Shown in pieces: positions 25,912 through 34,925 of a stretch of 64,000 bases of DNA. The position numbers and the translations under genes were made by a program. The notes under the pieces were generated by a model, which ran no database searches, was not told where the DNA came from, and saw only the letters and a program-made list of their open reading frames with translations. Source of the DNA: Paenibacillaceae bacterium (GTDB taxonomy: Bacteria > Bacillota > Bacilli > Paenibacillales > NBRC-103111); contig JAQSYI010000038.1 of the NCBI GenBank assembly GCA_029256185.1, positions 1-64,000 of the forward strand, written 5' to 3'. The first letter of the stretch is position 1. Every line of letters begins with the position of its first letter.

Positions 25912-26796
25912 ATGACACGCAAATTTGAGATCCACCAGGCTTTGATCCATCTCGCTTTTATCGTCATATCCATTCTTATGATCATGCCCTTCGCATTGGT
26001 AGTCATTGTCTCGTTGACCAGCGAGCCCAGCATCATCAAGAACGGATACCGGTTCATACCGGAGATATTCAGTCTGGACGCTTACCGGTATATCCTCCAG
26101 TCTCCGGATATGCTGTTCCGCGCTTACGGCATTACAACGCTTATTACGGTTGCAGGTACGCTGTGCGGACTGCTTCTGACGGCAATGACAGCGTATGTGG
26201 TATCCAGAAAGGATTACCGGTACAACCGGATTACCACTTTCTATGTATTCTTCACCATGCTGTTCAGCGGCGGGCTGGTTCCGGTGTATATCCTCATTAC
26301 CCAATACCTGCACCTGAAGGATACATTGTTTGCTTTAATTCTTCCCGTGTTATTATCTCCCTTCAACATTATGGTTATGAAAGGCTTTATGTCGAAAATT
26401 CCGCTGGAAATTATTGAGTCGGCCAAGATAGACGGGGCCAGAGAATTGCGGATTTTCTTTACCATCATTATTCCGTTATCCAAGCCGGCGCTGGCCACCA
26501 TGGGGCTCTTGATATCCTTCGCCTATTGGAATGAATGGTTTAACGCCATGCTCTATATTGACAATCAGAAGCTGGTGCCCTTGCAGCTCCTGCTGGTACG
26601 GATCTTGAACAGCATGGAATTCCTCACATCCAATTCTGAGTTTTCCCAGCAGATGGGCATTAATCTGGCCGAATTCCCCAATAATTCCGCCCGGATGGCA
26701 ATAGCCGTTCTGGCTGGAGGACCGATGCTGGTGATCTTCCCCTTCTTCCAAAGATTTTTCGTCAAAGGACTAACGGTTGGCTCCCTAAAGGGTTAA
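25912..26796 (+). CDS. Sugar ABC transporter permease (LplC/YtcP-like)
   Basis: 294 residues, partner CUT1 permease. Six membrane segments, and the EAA loop IIESAKIDGARELRIFFTIIIPLSKPALATMGLL. The C-terminus FPFFQRFFVKGLTVGSLKG is the usual end of this family. AGGAGGAATTAAG sits directly before the ATG at 25912; a longer frame to 25858 has no such site. It lies 54 bases after the first permease. Confidence 0.9.
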   Translation: MTRKFEIHQALIHLAFIVISILMIMPFALVVIVSLTSEPSIIKNGYRFIPEIFSLDAYRYILQSPDMLFRAYGITTLITVAGTLCGLLLTAMTAYVVSRKDYRYNRITTFYVFFTMLFSGGLVPVYILITQYLHLKDTLFALILPVLLSPFNIMVMKGFMSKIPLEIIESAKIDGARELRIFFTIIIPLSKPALATMGLLISFAYWNEWFNAMLYIDNQKLVPLQLLLVRILNSMEFLTSNSEFSQQMGINLAEFPNNSARMAIAVLAGGPMLVIFPFFQRFFVKGLTVGSLKG

Positions 26797-26833
26797 CATA
26801 GAAAATAACAGGATACACAGGAGGTCGTGCAAA

Positions 26834-28348
26834 ATGAAAAAATGGGTGAAAGCATCGTTGGCCTTGTCGTTGGCCGCTACAGTTGCAGCAGGCTGCGGAA
26901 ATGAAGAAGAAGGTGCTCCCGCGGCAAGCGCATCGGCAGGGGCATCGCCTGCGGCAAGCGCGGAGGCCAAGCTGGCTCCCGCGGAAATTACCTGGTATTA
27001 TCCCCTGTCCCAACTGCAATCCGACCAGCAGACCATCCAGGATGAGGTCAACAAGATCACCAAGGAAAAGCTTAATGCCACAGTCAAGCTTATGCCTGTG
27101 CCCATCGGTGATTATGTCCAGAAGATGAATACGGTATTGGCTGCCGGAGAGAAGTTCGATATCCTGTGGACCGGCTATCTGTTGAAGCCTGAGGAACTGG
27201 TGCGCAAGGGAGCCATCCAGCCGCTGGATGACCTGCTGAACAAATATGCTCCGGCGCTGAAGAAGGATGTGCCCCAGGTTATGTGGGATGGGTTGACCAC
27301 CGACGACAAAATATACGGCATTCCCAACCAGCAGATTAACGGCAATCGTCTGGGCTTCATCATCCAGAAACGCTACGTGGATAAATATAATCTGGACCCT
27401 GCTTCCATTAAGAACATTACGGACATTGAGCCATTCCTCGAGCAGATTAAGCAGAATGAACCGGGCGTGATCCCGTTTGGCAGCAACTTCTCCAGCGCCG
27501 TTACCGGTTTGAACAGTGAAAAGTATTGGGTGGTCCCCGGACTGGATGACCATTTCTATGTGAAGAAAGGGGATACCAGCTATACGCTGCTCCGCTATCC
27601 CCAGGAGGATCTGGATAATTTCCGGCTGTCCACCAAGTGGTATAAGGCCGGGTACATTTACAAGGATGCGGCTACGGCCAAGATGGCGGATTTTGAAACC
27701 AAGGGACAGATGGCGGTTATCTTCAACCCTGTATTGAAGCCTGGAGTAGAAACCGAGGTGAAGGTCAAGAATTCCGGGAATGAGGTTATTACCATCCCCG
27801 TGACCGACTGGTTCTCCAACGGCTACTCCGCCACCACCAATCAGGCTATCAGCCGCACATCCTCCAATCCGGAACGGGCCATGATGCTGCTGGATCTGGT
27901 CAACAGCGACAAGACCCTGTACAATCTGCTGTGCAACGGCCTGGAAGGGGTCCATTATGACAAGATCTCGGATAATGTAGTGAAGGCGAAGGCTGACTCC
28001 CGCTACAAACCCAATATGGACTGGGTATTCGGCAGCGTGTTCAATTCTTACCTGAAGGAAGGCCAGCCAGCCGATGTCTGGGAACAGACGAAGAAGATTA
28101 ACGCCACGCCTAATGTCAGCCCGATCGGCGCCTTCAAGTTCAATTCCGATCCGGTCAGCACCGAGATTGCCAACTTGAATGCGGTATGGGGAGAATACAA
28201 GAAGGGGCTTACCACAGGAACATTGGATTTTGACGCCACCTGGCCTGCTATGTATGAGAGACTGAAGAAAGCTGGCGAGGACAAGTACGTGGCTGAGGTC
28301 ACCAAGCAGTTCAACGAGTTTCTGGTTAAGAAGGGTCTGAAAAAGTAA
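26834..28348 (+). CDS. Extracellular solute-binding lipoprotein (LplA-like)
   Basis: 504 residues. Signal peptide with lipobox TVAAGC (cysteine at residue 21), then an Ala/Ser/Pro linker and a type II periplasmic-binding fold with DILWTGYLLKPEELVRKGAIQPLDDLL and DFETKGQMAVIFNP. It captures an oligosaccharide at the cell surface for the two permeases upstream. The sugar is not evident; LplA-type proteins often serve plant cell-wall fragments. Confidence 0.9.
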   Translation: MKKWVKASLALSLAATVAAGCGNEEEGAPAASASAGASPAASAEAKLAPAEITWYYPLSQLQSDQQTIQDEVNKITKEKLNATVKLMPVPIGDYVQKMNTVLAAGEKFDILWTGYLLKPEELVRKGAIQPLDDLLNKYAPALKKDVPQVMWDGLTTDDKIYGIPNQQINGNRLGFIIQKRYVDKYNLDPASIKNITDIEPFLEQIKQNEPGVIPFGSNFSSAVTGLNSEKYWVVPGLDDHFYVKKGDTSYTLLRYPQEDLDNFRLSTKWYKAGYIYKDAATAKMADFETKGQMAVIFNPVLKPGVETEVKVKNSGNEVITIPVTDWFSNGYSATTNQAISRTSSNPERAMMLLDLVNSDKTLYNLLCNGLEGVHYDKISDNVVKAKADSRYKPNMDWVFGSVFNSYLKEGQPADVWEQTKKINATPNVSPIGAFKFNSDPVSTEIANLNAVWGEYKKGLTTGTLDFDATWPAMYERLKKAGEDKYVAEVTKQFNEFLVKKGLKK

Positions 28349-28378
28349 TAGTCGCGTTATAGAGGAGACAGAATAATA

Positions 28379-28426
28379 GGGAATGCTCCCCCGCCGTTTG
28401 TTCGGCTAGAGGGAGCATTCCCTTTA
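28379..28426 (+). terminator. Terminator of the LplBCA-like operon
   Basis: GGGAATGCTCCC pairs with GGGAGCATTCCC around an inner GCCG/CGGC helix; only a short T-run follows. Confidence 0.75.
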
Positions 28427-28442
28427 TGATTGCATTCCTGCT

Positions 28443-29357
28443 TTACCGGTCTAGCACAGCTACCGGCGTATAGGCGGAAGCCAGATAGACAGAGGCAGCC
28501 GGCGTGGTAATTACCTGGGGATACATCATGCCTTCTTCCGGCAGGTGCAGCTTATAGTGGATCTCTGCTGTCATGTCGGACTTGAATACTACGCTCTCAA
28601 TGGTGAGCGAGTAGCCGGAATGGGGCTTTTCTCCCCAGGACAAGGTGACTTTGTTGATATCATCGTTGACGGCAGTGACGGATTGCTCCACATCCGTGCC
28701 GGTGGGCTCTTCTTCACCGGACGGCGACTCGGCATGGGAGGCGATGAACTCAGCGGCATTATAGGCCCACACCGCAGCCTCCCTGCGGGTAACCGGCTCC
28801 TTCGGACGGAAGTTACCGTCATCCGGAGGTGCAATGATTTTGCCGTTCATCAGGACTTGCAGGCTGTTCATGTATTCAGCGGTTACTTCTCCAGCATCGG
28901 ACAACTGGAAGTACATCTCGGTAAAAGCATACTCGCCGGTAAGCATCAGTGCATGATGCAGATAATGGGCATAAGCTTCCCGGGTCATCTCCTCATTGGG
29001 CTTGATGTCCCGCGGCACACCCACGCCGTTGACCGCAGCGATAATGAAGGAATCGGCGTACCATGCGTCGTTGTCCACATTGTCGAAGGAATCGCTGGCC
29101 AGAGGCGCCTTGAAGAATTGGAACGCCGCCAGGCTAAGGCCGGTGGACTTGACGATCAAGTGAATGCCTTCGGCGTTGGTAAGCCGCTGCTCTCCGCGGA
29201 ACAAGCTGCCATAGCCGCTGACGATTCCCTGCTCCTTCAAGGACATAATCTTGTCGCGGTCCGCACCCGCAGGCAGATCGTCAAACGCGGACGCGGTTGT
29301 GCCAAAGACCAGAAGCAGCGCCATAAACATGGGGATAATGTAACTCCACTTTCTCAT
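28443..29357 (-). CDS. SLH-domain protein with PrcB-like C-terminus
   Basis: 304 residues. Signal peptide (about residues 1-24), then SLH-type repeats at about 30-200 (DRDKIMSLKEQGIVSGYG, FDNVDNDAWYADSFIIAAVNGV, FRPKEPVTRREAAVWAYNA) that would bind cell-wall polymer, and a C-terminal domain NKVTLSWGEKPHSGYSLTIESV typical of PrcB_C, known from protease complexes. A surface role is inferred. The ATG at 29357 has AAGGA about ten bases before it; an in-frame GTG at 29366 is too close to that site. Confidence 0.8.
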   Translation of the reverse strand: MRKWSYIIPMFMALLLVFGTTASAFDDLPAGADRDKIMSLKEQGIVSGYGSLFRGEQRLTNAEGIHLIVKSTGLSLAAFQFFKAPLASDSFDNVDNDAWYADSFIIAAVNGVGVPRDIKPNEEMTREAYAHYLHHALMLTGEYAFTEMYFQLSDAGEVTAEYMNSLQVLMNGKIIAPPDDGNFRPKEPVTRREAAVWAYNAAEFIASHAESPSGEEEPTGTDVEQSVTAVNDDINKVTLSWGEKPHSGYSLTIESVVFKSDMTAEIHYKLHLPEEGMMYPQVITTPAASVYLASAYTPVAVLDR

Positions 29358-29513
29358 TCTTATCACATCCTTATCCGTTGTTGACCTTTCAGACGCAGGG
29401 AGCGGGCCAAAGGTTGCAGGAAGAACCTGGATAGGCCTTCGCAGTGCCCTTGCGACGGTGCGCAGTTTCCTTTATAATCCTTTTTATATTGTTCGAAGAA
29501 AGAAGGAAGCGCC

Positions 29514-30428
29514 ATGGGGCAAGTGGGACTGGTTTTGGAAGGCGGCGGTATGAGAGGCGTGTATACCGGTGGTGTTCTGGAATGTTTTCTGGAGCACGGC
29601 ATCCATATTCCTTATGTAGTTGGAGTATCGGCGGGGGCCTGCAATGCGGCCTCTTACGTTTCCAGGCAGAAGGGCCGCAACAAGCGGGTAACCATCGATT
29701 ATGTCACACATCCACGATACGTAAGTCTCGGCAACCTTTTTCGCGAGGGGAGCATCTTCGGCTGGAAACTGATCTTCGATGAGATCCCGAACAAGCTGGT
29801 CCCTTTTGACTTTGACATGTTCTATCAGGCCCCGGGACAGCTGTGGGTGGGGATGACCGATGCCGTTACGGGAGAAACGCTGTATGTGGAGAAAAGCGAA
29901 ACCAGGCACAGGGGCAATATTCTCGCCATGATCCAGGCGTCAAGCAGCCTTCCCTTCGTCTCGAAGCCGGTGCGGGAAGACGGCCGGGTGCTGTTCGACG
30001 GGGGCATCACCGCTCCTATTCCCTTAAGCAAGTCCATTGCCGACGGCAACAGCAGGCATATTGTGATCTCCACCAAGCCTGAGGGCTACCGCAAGACTCC
30101 CTTCAAGCATACCTGGCTGGCCAAGGGTGCATATGGCCGTTATCCGGGTCTGGTGGATGCGCTGGCCCGGCGTTACCGGGTGTACAATGATTCCCTTGAA
30201 CAGGCAGAGGAGATGGAAAAGCAGGGTCATGTTATTCTAATCCGGCCTACATCCGTTATTGAGGTGGGCAGGATGACCAAGGATAAGCCCCGGCTGGAGG
30301 AGCTCTACGAGTTGGGCTACCGGGACGCACAGGCCCAGTTGGCCCGGGTCAGAGCCTGGCTGCAGCAGGATGTTTCCCATGCGGGAGAAGGCGGCACGGA
30401 AGTAATCTCCACGTCAGAAGCGATATAG
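29514..30428 (+). CDS. Patatin-like phospholipase (YjjU-like)
   Basis: 304 residues. Patatin fold with oxyanion loop EGGGMRG (about residues 9-15), nucleophile S39 in GVSAG and the catalytic aspartate D162 in FDGG, the Ser-Asp dyad of the family. Length and the C-terminal part match the bacterial YjjU/RssA-type group. Expected to hydrolyse lipid acyl esters inside the cell; there is no signal peptide. It stands alone between divergent and convergent neighbours. Confidence 0.88.
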   Translation: MGQVGLVLEGGGMRGVYTGGVLECFLEHGIHIPYVVGVSAGACNAASYVSRQKGRNKRVTIDYVTHPRYVSLGNLFREGSIFGWKLIFDEIPNKLVPFDFDMFYQAPGQLWVGMTDAVTGETLYVEKSETRHRGNILAMIQASSSLPFVSKPVREDGRVLFDGGITAPIPLSKSIADGNSRHIVISTKPEGYRKTPFKHTWLAKGAYGRYPGLVDALARRYRVYNDSLEQAEEMEKQGHVILIRPTSVIEVGRMTKDKPRLEELYELGYRDAQAQLARVRAWLQQDVSHAGEGGTEVISTSEAI

Positions 30429-30442
30429 AGAAGCAGGTGAAG

Positions 30443-30487
30443 AAAAGAGCCCTTCCGCATTCTACAATGCGGCGGAGGGCTCTTTTT
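30443..30487. terminator. Bidirectional terminator
   Basis: AAAAGAGCCCTTCCGCAT pairs with ATGCGGCGGAGGGCTCTTTTT with a small bulge. It overlaps the 3' end of the convergent MFS gene by some bases. Confidence 0.85.
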
Positions 30488-31709
30488 GGCATCCGGACTG
30501 TTCCTGCCGGGTCCTGTTCAGATAAGCGTGGAGGTAGTAGAAGCCGGCGGATAAGACTGCGGTTCCTACCGCCAGCCATGTGACTGGCTGCAGACCGCCG
30601 CTGTCATACAGGCTGCCCATCACATAGGGGCCCACTACCCGGCCTGCCGCTCCGATCCCGCCGGTCAGGCCGATATAGAAGGGAGCATGCTTGCCGCTAT
30701 GCTCCGAGAGATAGGCGGGCATAGCCGGGGAGATGAGCATTTCTCCGAAGGTGGCCAGAATCATGCCCAACACCATGCCGGGATAGTTATGCATAGCCAG
30801 AATGCAGGCATACCCCGCAGCATAGAAGATACTGCTGGCAGTCATCTGGGCCGTGAGGGATTTGGCTGCGTATTTCTTGATCAAGCTGATCACCGGCTGG
30901 GCGGCGAAGATCAGAATCCCGTTCAGTGTCCAGAGGAAGCCGTATGCCTTCTTGGGCAATCCCTCTCCTACGATAAACGGGGATACTCCCGTATTCCACA
31001 TGGAATTCCCCACATGCAGCAGCAGGATGCCTACTGCCATGAACAGATATAGGCGTATATTCCCCAGCAGCAGTCTCGTTCCGGGGTTATCTGCCGCATC
31101 CGGCTTTTGTCCGGTCTCTTGCACGGCCGGCGCCTCGCCGCTCTTCACCTTCTGCAGATAAATCAGAAAAAATACCGCGAAGAACGCCGAGGAAGCTCCG
31201 TTGGCAATGAAGCTCAGGGAATAGGAAATGTCCGCGAGAAAGCCGCTCAGCGCTGTACCCAGAGCAACCCCGATATTGTTCGCCACGTACACCGTATTGA
31301 ACATCTCGGCTCTCCGTTCCGTGAAGCGGAAGCCGATGAACGATTGGATGGCAGGCATGGACAGGGCATTGAACAGCCCGATGAAGGCCATGGCTGCGAT
31401 GAACAAGATCCAGTTGCCGCTTATGAACGGCAGAGCGAACAGACCCAAGGCGTTCATGGCCAAGGAGCCTACTACCAGGCGCTTCACGCCTGCGCGGTGA
31501 TAGAGCGCTCCGCCCAGCAGCTGCCCGATGATGCCGCCCAGGGATTGCACCAGAATCACCAATCCGGCGTCGGTCATGCTCCTGCCCAACTCATCAAACA
31601 CATACATGGATACCAGCGGCCACATCAGAGCGCTGCCTGTGGCATTGATCAGGCAGGCGGCCAGAAAAACATTCATCTCTCTGGAATTGTTCTGTCCAAA
31701 AACTCTCAT
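30462..31709 (-). CDS. MFS transporter
   Basis: 415 residues with about 12 hydrophobic segments. The A-motif-like loop GGALYHRAGVKRLVVGSL lies between helices 2 and 3. The fold and spacing match drug/metabolite efflux MFS proteins (YfmO/MdtG-like). AGGAG precedes the ATG by 11 bases. The substrate is unknown. The 3' end overlaps the terminator shared with the patatin gene. Confidence 0.82.
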   Translation of the reverse strand: MRVFGQNNSREMNVFLAACLINATGSALMWPLVSMYVFDELGRSMTDAGLVILVQSLGGIIGQLLGGALYHRAGVKRLVVGSLAMNALGLFALPFISGNWILFIAAMAFIGLFNALSMPAIQSFIGFRFTERRAEMFNTVYVANNIGVALGTALSGFLADISYSLSFIANGASSAFFAVFFLIYLQKVKSGEAPAVQETGQKPDAADNPGTRLLLGNIRLYLFMAVGILLLHVGNSMWNTGVSPFIVGEGLPKKAYGFLWTLNGILIFAAQPVISLIKKYAAKSLTAQMTASSIFYAAGYACILAMHNYPGMVLGMILATFGEMLISPAMPAYLSEHSGKHAPFYIGLTGGIGAAGRVVGPYVMGSLYDSGGLQPVTWLAVGTAVLSAGFYYLHAYLNRTRQEQSGCQKEPSAAL

Positions 31710-31883
31710 TATTGTTTATACTCCTGTCAGGACATGCTGCAGCAACCAAGCTTTGCGAGAAGGACAAAAATGAAGGCGGAACTGCCGGCTTCCCGTTGCA
31801 AAGCTTGTTGATAAAATTGAACAGCGGTCGAAAGATGTACATAGTCTACTTCCAACCGGAATGATTGTCAATGGCTTACAGCA

Positions 31884-31925
31884 GGCAGAAGCCTGCCCTG
31901 CACAAACGCAGGACAGGCTTCTGCC
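31884..31925. terminator. Long hairpin downstream of fabV
   Basis: 18-bp arms with one mismatch (GGCAGAAGCCTGCCCTGC and complement) and a six-base loop. There is no T-run, so it is a weak terminator or a transcript-end hairpin. The rest of 31710-32037 holds nothing I can support. Confidence 0.5.
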
Positions 31926-32037
31926 CGGGGGGTTATGGATATTTAATCTGAGGGACATGTTCGACGTCGGGTTGCAAATATGCTTAGGCTGCTCCGGCAA
32001 CGTATGGCATCAATACGACGCCGTGCGACGCTTGTCC

Positions 32038-33216
32038 TTATAGCTGTACGTTAGGATTGACATCCGCCTCGTAATCCACGTTGTCGAAGCCGAATCCGAA
32101 CAGCTGCAGGAATTCCCGGCGGTACTCTTCCAGATCCCCAAGCTCCGGGAGCGTTTCGGTGGAGACTGTAATCCACATCCGGGTAATCATTGCTTGAATC
32201 TCTTCATCCATCTCCCAGTCATCCATCCGGATGCGTCCCTGCTCATCAGTGAGAACCTGGCCGCCGCCGGTGTAGATCCGCTCATACATGCGCTGCATCT
32301 GTTCAATGCAGCCCTCATGGGTGCCGTTTTCCTTCATGAGCTTGTACAGCATGGAGATATACAGCGGCACAACCGGAATGGCGGAGCTGGCCTGGGTCAC
32401 CAGCGCCTTGTTGACGGAGACGAAAGCGCGGCCGTTATATGGCTGAAGCTGCTGTGTCAGCTTATGGGCCGTAGCCTCCAGATGGTCCTTGGCCCTGCCG
32501 ATGGTGCCTTCGCGGTAGATGGCATGGGTAACCTCCGGGCCAATATAGGAATAGGCCAAGGTAAGAACGCCATCTGCCAGAAGGTCTTCCTTGGCCAGCA
32601 GATCCATCCACAGGGTCCAATCCTCCCCGCCCATGACCTTGACGGTATGGCGGATTTCCTCCTCACTGGCACCCTCCAGCGTAATTTCACTGACGATGCC
32701 ATTCTGAACATTGACCGTTTTGTTGGAATAGGCTTGCCCGATGGGCTTCAGCACGGAATTGCAGGTTTCCCCGGTAACCGGGTCGGTCCGTCTGGGGGAG
32801 GCGATGCTGTAGACAACCAGATCCACCTTGCCCAGCTTTTCTCTGACCAGCTTGACGGCCTGCTCTTTAATCTCGGTTGAGAAGGCATCCCCGTTGATGC
32901 TCTCCGCCGTAAACCCGGCGGCGCGGGCCGCCTTCTCAAAGGCAGCGGTATTATACCAGCCTGCCGTGCCTGTACGTTCATCGGCAGCAGACCGCTCGAA
33001 GCACAGGCCGATGGTGTCGGCGCCCATTCCGAAGGTGGCCGCAATCCGGGAGGCCAGGCCATAACCTGTCGATGCCCCTATGACGAGCACCTTCTTCGCA
33101 CCTTGAACGGCCGGCCGGCTTTGGACGAATTCAATCTGGCGGTTCACATGCTCTTCACAGCCGGTAGGGTGGGCGGTGGTGCAGATGAAGCCGCGAATTT
33201 TAGGCTTGATGATCAT
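32038..33216 (-). CDS. fabV: FabV-type trans-2-enoyl-ACP/CoA reductase
   Basis: 392 residues. Reduces trans-2-enoyl thioesters with NADH, the last step of fatty-acid elongation. The start MIIKPKIRGFICTTAHPTGCEEHV is characteristic. The Rossmann loop is VLVIGASTGYGLASRIA. The catalytic pair Y234 and K243 has the eight-residue spacing (Y-X8-K) that distinguishes FabV from FabI. The ATG at 33216 has GGAGG 11 bases before it; a longer frame to 33237 overlaps that site. FabV is known to give triclosan tolerance in other bacteria. Confidence 0.92.
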   Translation of the reverse strand: MIIKPKIRGFICTTAHPTGCEEHVNRQIEFVQSRPAVQGAKKVLVIGASTGYGLASRIAATFGMGADTIGLCFERSAADERTGTAGWYNTAAFEKAARAAGFTAESINGDAFSTEIKEQAVKLVREKLGKVDLVVYSIASPRRTDPVTGETCNSVLKPIGQAYSNKTVNVQNGIVSEITLEGASEEEIRHTVKVMGGEDWTLWMDLLAKEDLLADGVLTLAYSYIGPEVTHAIYREGTIGRAKDHLEATAHKLTQQLQPYNGRAFVSVNKALVTQASSAIPVVPLYISMLYKLMKENGTHEGCIEQMQRMYERIYTGGGQVLTDEQGRIRMDDWEMDEEIQAMITRMWITVSTETLPELGDLEEYRREFLQLFGFGFDNVDYEADVNPNVQL

Positions 33217-33564
33217 TTGGCAGAATACCTCCAACATTTTTTTGGGAAAATCGCTAGATATGGCCGTTTCAATATGAAGAGAACGCGGTTAAAAACATTA
33301 TGTCGGGAAAGGATTTCGGATACTTCTTCCTCCAAGGCGCCGCCTCGCGCGCGTCATGGGACAGCCATTAATAAAAAGAGGGCCATGCTGCTCTTCCATA
33401 ATATATATGTTATGTTCCGCTTTTTCAATACCGCGGCCCGTCCCGGCGGTCCGGCCCATGAAGGAAATTAAAACACCCCCTGCCCGGGTATTCCCGAACA
33501 AAGGGTGTTTGGAGTGATACAGTTTTCGTATGGAACGAAAAAGGCATTGGAGGTGATCAGGCGT
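33217..33564. other. Intergenic region upstream of fabV
   Basis: About 350 bases with the promoter side of fabV and the terminator of the NlpC/P60 gene (33470-33511). I found no FapR-type palindrome and no supported gene. Confidence 0.4.
33470..33511 (-). terminator. Terminator of the NlpC/P60 gene
   Basis: On the minus strand AAACACCC and GGGTGTTT pair around a GC-rich loop and are followed by TTAATTTCC. It lies about 55 bases after the stop. Confidence 0.65.
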
Positions 33565-34041
33565 TTACGCTGCAGGCTCAGTGGTTATCTGAGTGTAGAT
33601 TTCCTCCCACAGGACGCGACGGGCAGAGACGTAGCGTTTCTTGTAATAGGCTTCATCGAGGCTGCTCTTGGTAACCCCGATATCGCTGGCGGAATGCGCG
33701 AACATTCCGTCCCCGATGTACACGCCTACATGGGAAATGCCTTTGCCGCTGGTGTTGAAGAACACCAAATCTCCCGGACGAAGCTCGGATTTGTCGATCC
33801 AGTAGCCTTCATCATTCTGGGATTTGGAGCTGTGCGGCAATTCAATGCCGAGCTGGTCGAACAGGTAGCTTGTGAAGCCGGAGCAGTCGAAGCCCTTGGT
33901 AGTGGTTCCCGCATACTTGTAAGGGGTTCCAATTAAAGCATCGATCTTCTCATTCAACGGAGTGGCCGCCATAACGGTACCCGCTGAGAACGTTAGCAAC
34001 ATGACAACGGAGACCAACAGAACAACAGACTTCTTGAACAA
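33565..34041 (-). CDS. Secreted NlpC/P60 peptidoglycan endopeptidase
   Basis: 158 residues. Signal peptide (about residues 1-26), then a complete NlpC/P60 domain with catalytic C53 (GFDCSGFTSY), H104 (GISHVGVYIG) and H116 (FAHSAS). Cuts peptide stems of peptidoglycan. Translation starts at TTG, nine bases after AAGGGG. It has no binding module, so it is a minimal enzyme. A c-di-AMP riboswitch lies immediately upstream, as is known for other wall hydrolases. Confidence 0.9.
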   Translation of the reverse strand: MFKKSVVLLVSVVMLLTFSAGTVMAATPLNEKIDALIGTPYKYAGTTTKGFDCSGFTSYLFDQLGIELPHSSKSQNDEGYWIDKSELRPGDLVFFNTSGKGISHVGVYIGDGMFAHSASDIGVTKSSLDEAYYKKRYVSARRVLWEEIYTQITTEPAA

Positions 34042-34060
34042 GCCATAATGCCCCTTCCTG

Positions 34061-34173
34061 GTGCCTACGAGGTTAGCTGGAGGATTCGGTTGAAGGTTCC
34101 CTATGGCAACTATGTAATCGAAGCCAATTCACCCAAGATGGTTCCCCCGTTTCCCTTACGGGAATTCGGCATT
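34061..34173 (-). promoter_or_regulatory. c-di-AMP riboswitch (ydaO/yuaA type)
   Basis: The minus strand carries the conserved core in order: GCCGAATTCC, CGGGGGAACCA, TTGGGTGAATTGG, AGGGAACCTTCAACCGAATC, then CAGCTAACCTCGTAGGC. These blocks are the recognised aptamer of the ydaO class, which binds cyclic di-AMP and usually lowers expression of wall hydrolases and ion transporters. The aptamer ends only about five bases before the ribosome site AAGGGG of the NlpC/P60 gene, and no terminator lies between. Confidence 0.92.
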
Positions 34174-34254
34174 TTATTTTTTCCAGTTCTATAGATTCTG
34201 CATTATGGGACAAATCCCTTCTTGGTTTTTATGAAAAACTTAAGAATATCTTCA

Positions 34255-34271
34255 GAAACCGAGGAGGTTTC
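34255..34271. promoter_or_regulatory. Small inverted repeat upstream of the riboswitch
   Basis: GAAACC and GGTTTC around GAGGA. It may be an operator in the promoter region of the NlpC/P60 transcript; no promoter boxes are clear. Confidence 0.35.
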
Positions 34272-34463
34272 ATACTTTTGTCACATTCTGGTCGAATCGA
34301 TAACGTTTACATTGTAACTGAAAGCCGATTTTTTCCATCTTTAGTCGCATTTTGTTGCTGTCGCCCATAGGTATTTAGGCGGAAAATGCCGATGCGGAGC
34401 ATCCGGGGCGATAAGCCGCCGCAGATAGGCGGAGAACTGCAATAAAATGATGGGCGCTGGTGG

Positions 34464-34610
34464 CAAGAGTACGGAGAGTGGCAAGAGTGCCGAGAGTGCT
34501 GAGAGTACGGAGAGTGGCAAGAGTGCCGAGAGCGCCTAGAGTGCTGAGAGTGCCAAGAGTGCCGGAGTGGAAAGAGTGCTAAGTGTGCCGAGAGCGCCGA
34601 GAGTGCTAAG
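34464..34610. repeat. Degenerate 9-bp tandem repeat array
   Basis: About 16 copies of a unit of the form RAGAGTGCY, with variants such as GAGAGTACG and GAGAGCGCC. It sits in a long gene-free stretch (34174-35129) and shows no reading frame with a ribosome site. Confidence 0.85.
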
Positions 34611-34717
34611 GGACACAGATGACCTTATTGGCGGAAAAAACGGGGGTTGAAACATATGACGGACCTGAGAAACCTTATTATGCCCAAAACCCTCTGGATG
34701 GGGTGTATAGGAGTCGC

Positions 34718-34790
34718 ATAAGAGCGCGTGAGTCCGTTAGAATTCCAAACCCCTTGTTTTTGGCCCGATAAGAGCGCTCATGTCCGTTAA
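34718..34790. repeat. Dispersed repeat, two direct copies
   Basis: ATAAGAGCGCGTGAGTCCGTTA (split here as 34718-34740) and ATAAGAGCGCTCATGTCCGTTA (34768-34790) are 50 bases apart. On the other strand each reads TAACGGA followed by CTCTTAT, the same layout as the palindrome at 24305-24376. Confidence 0.7.
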
Positions 34791-34925
34791 GCTCGTACAC
34801 AGAAACACTCCCCCTCCCGAAACCCCGCCCATCAAGCTTTTTGGCTGTTCTTCAAGCCTGGACTGGACCGTCACGGCAAGCATCAATGCCGGCCTCGCTG
34901 CCTTGTTTATTCATTTTGCCGTCGC

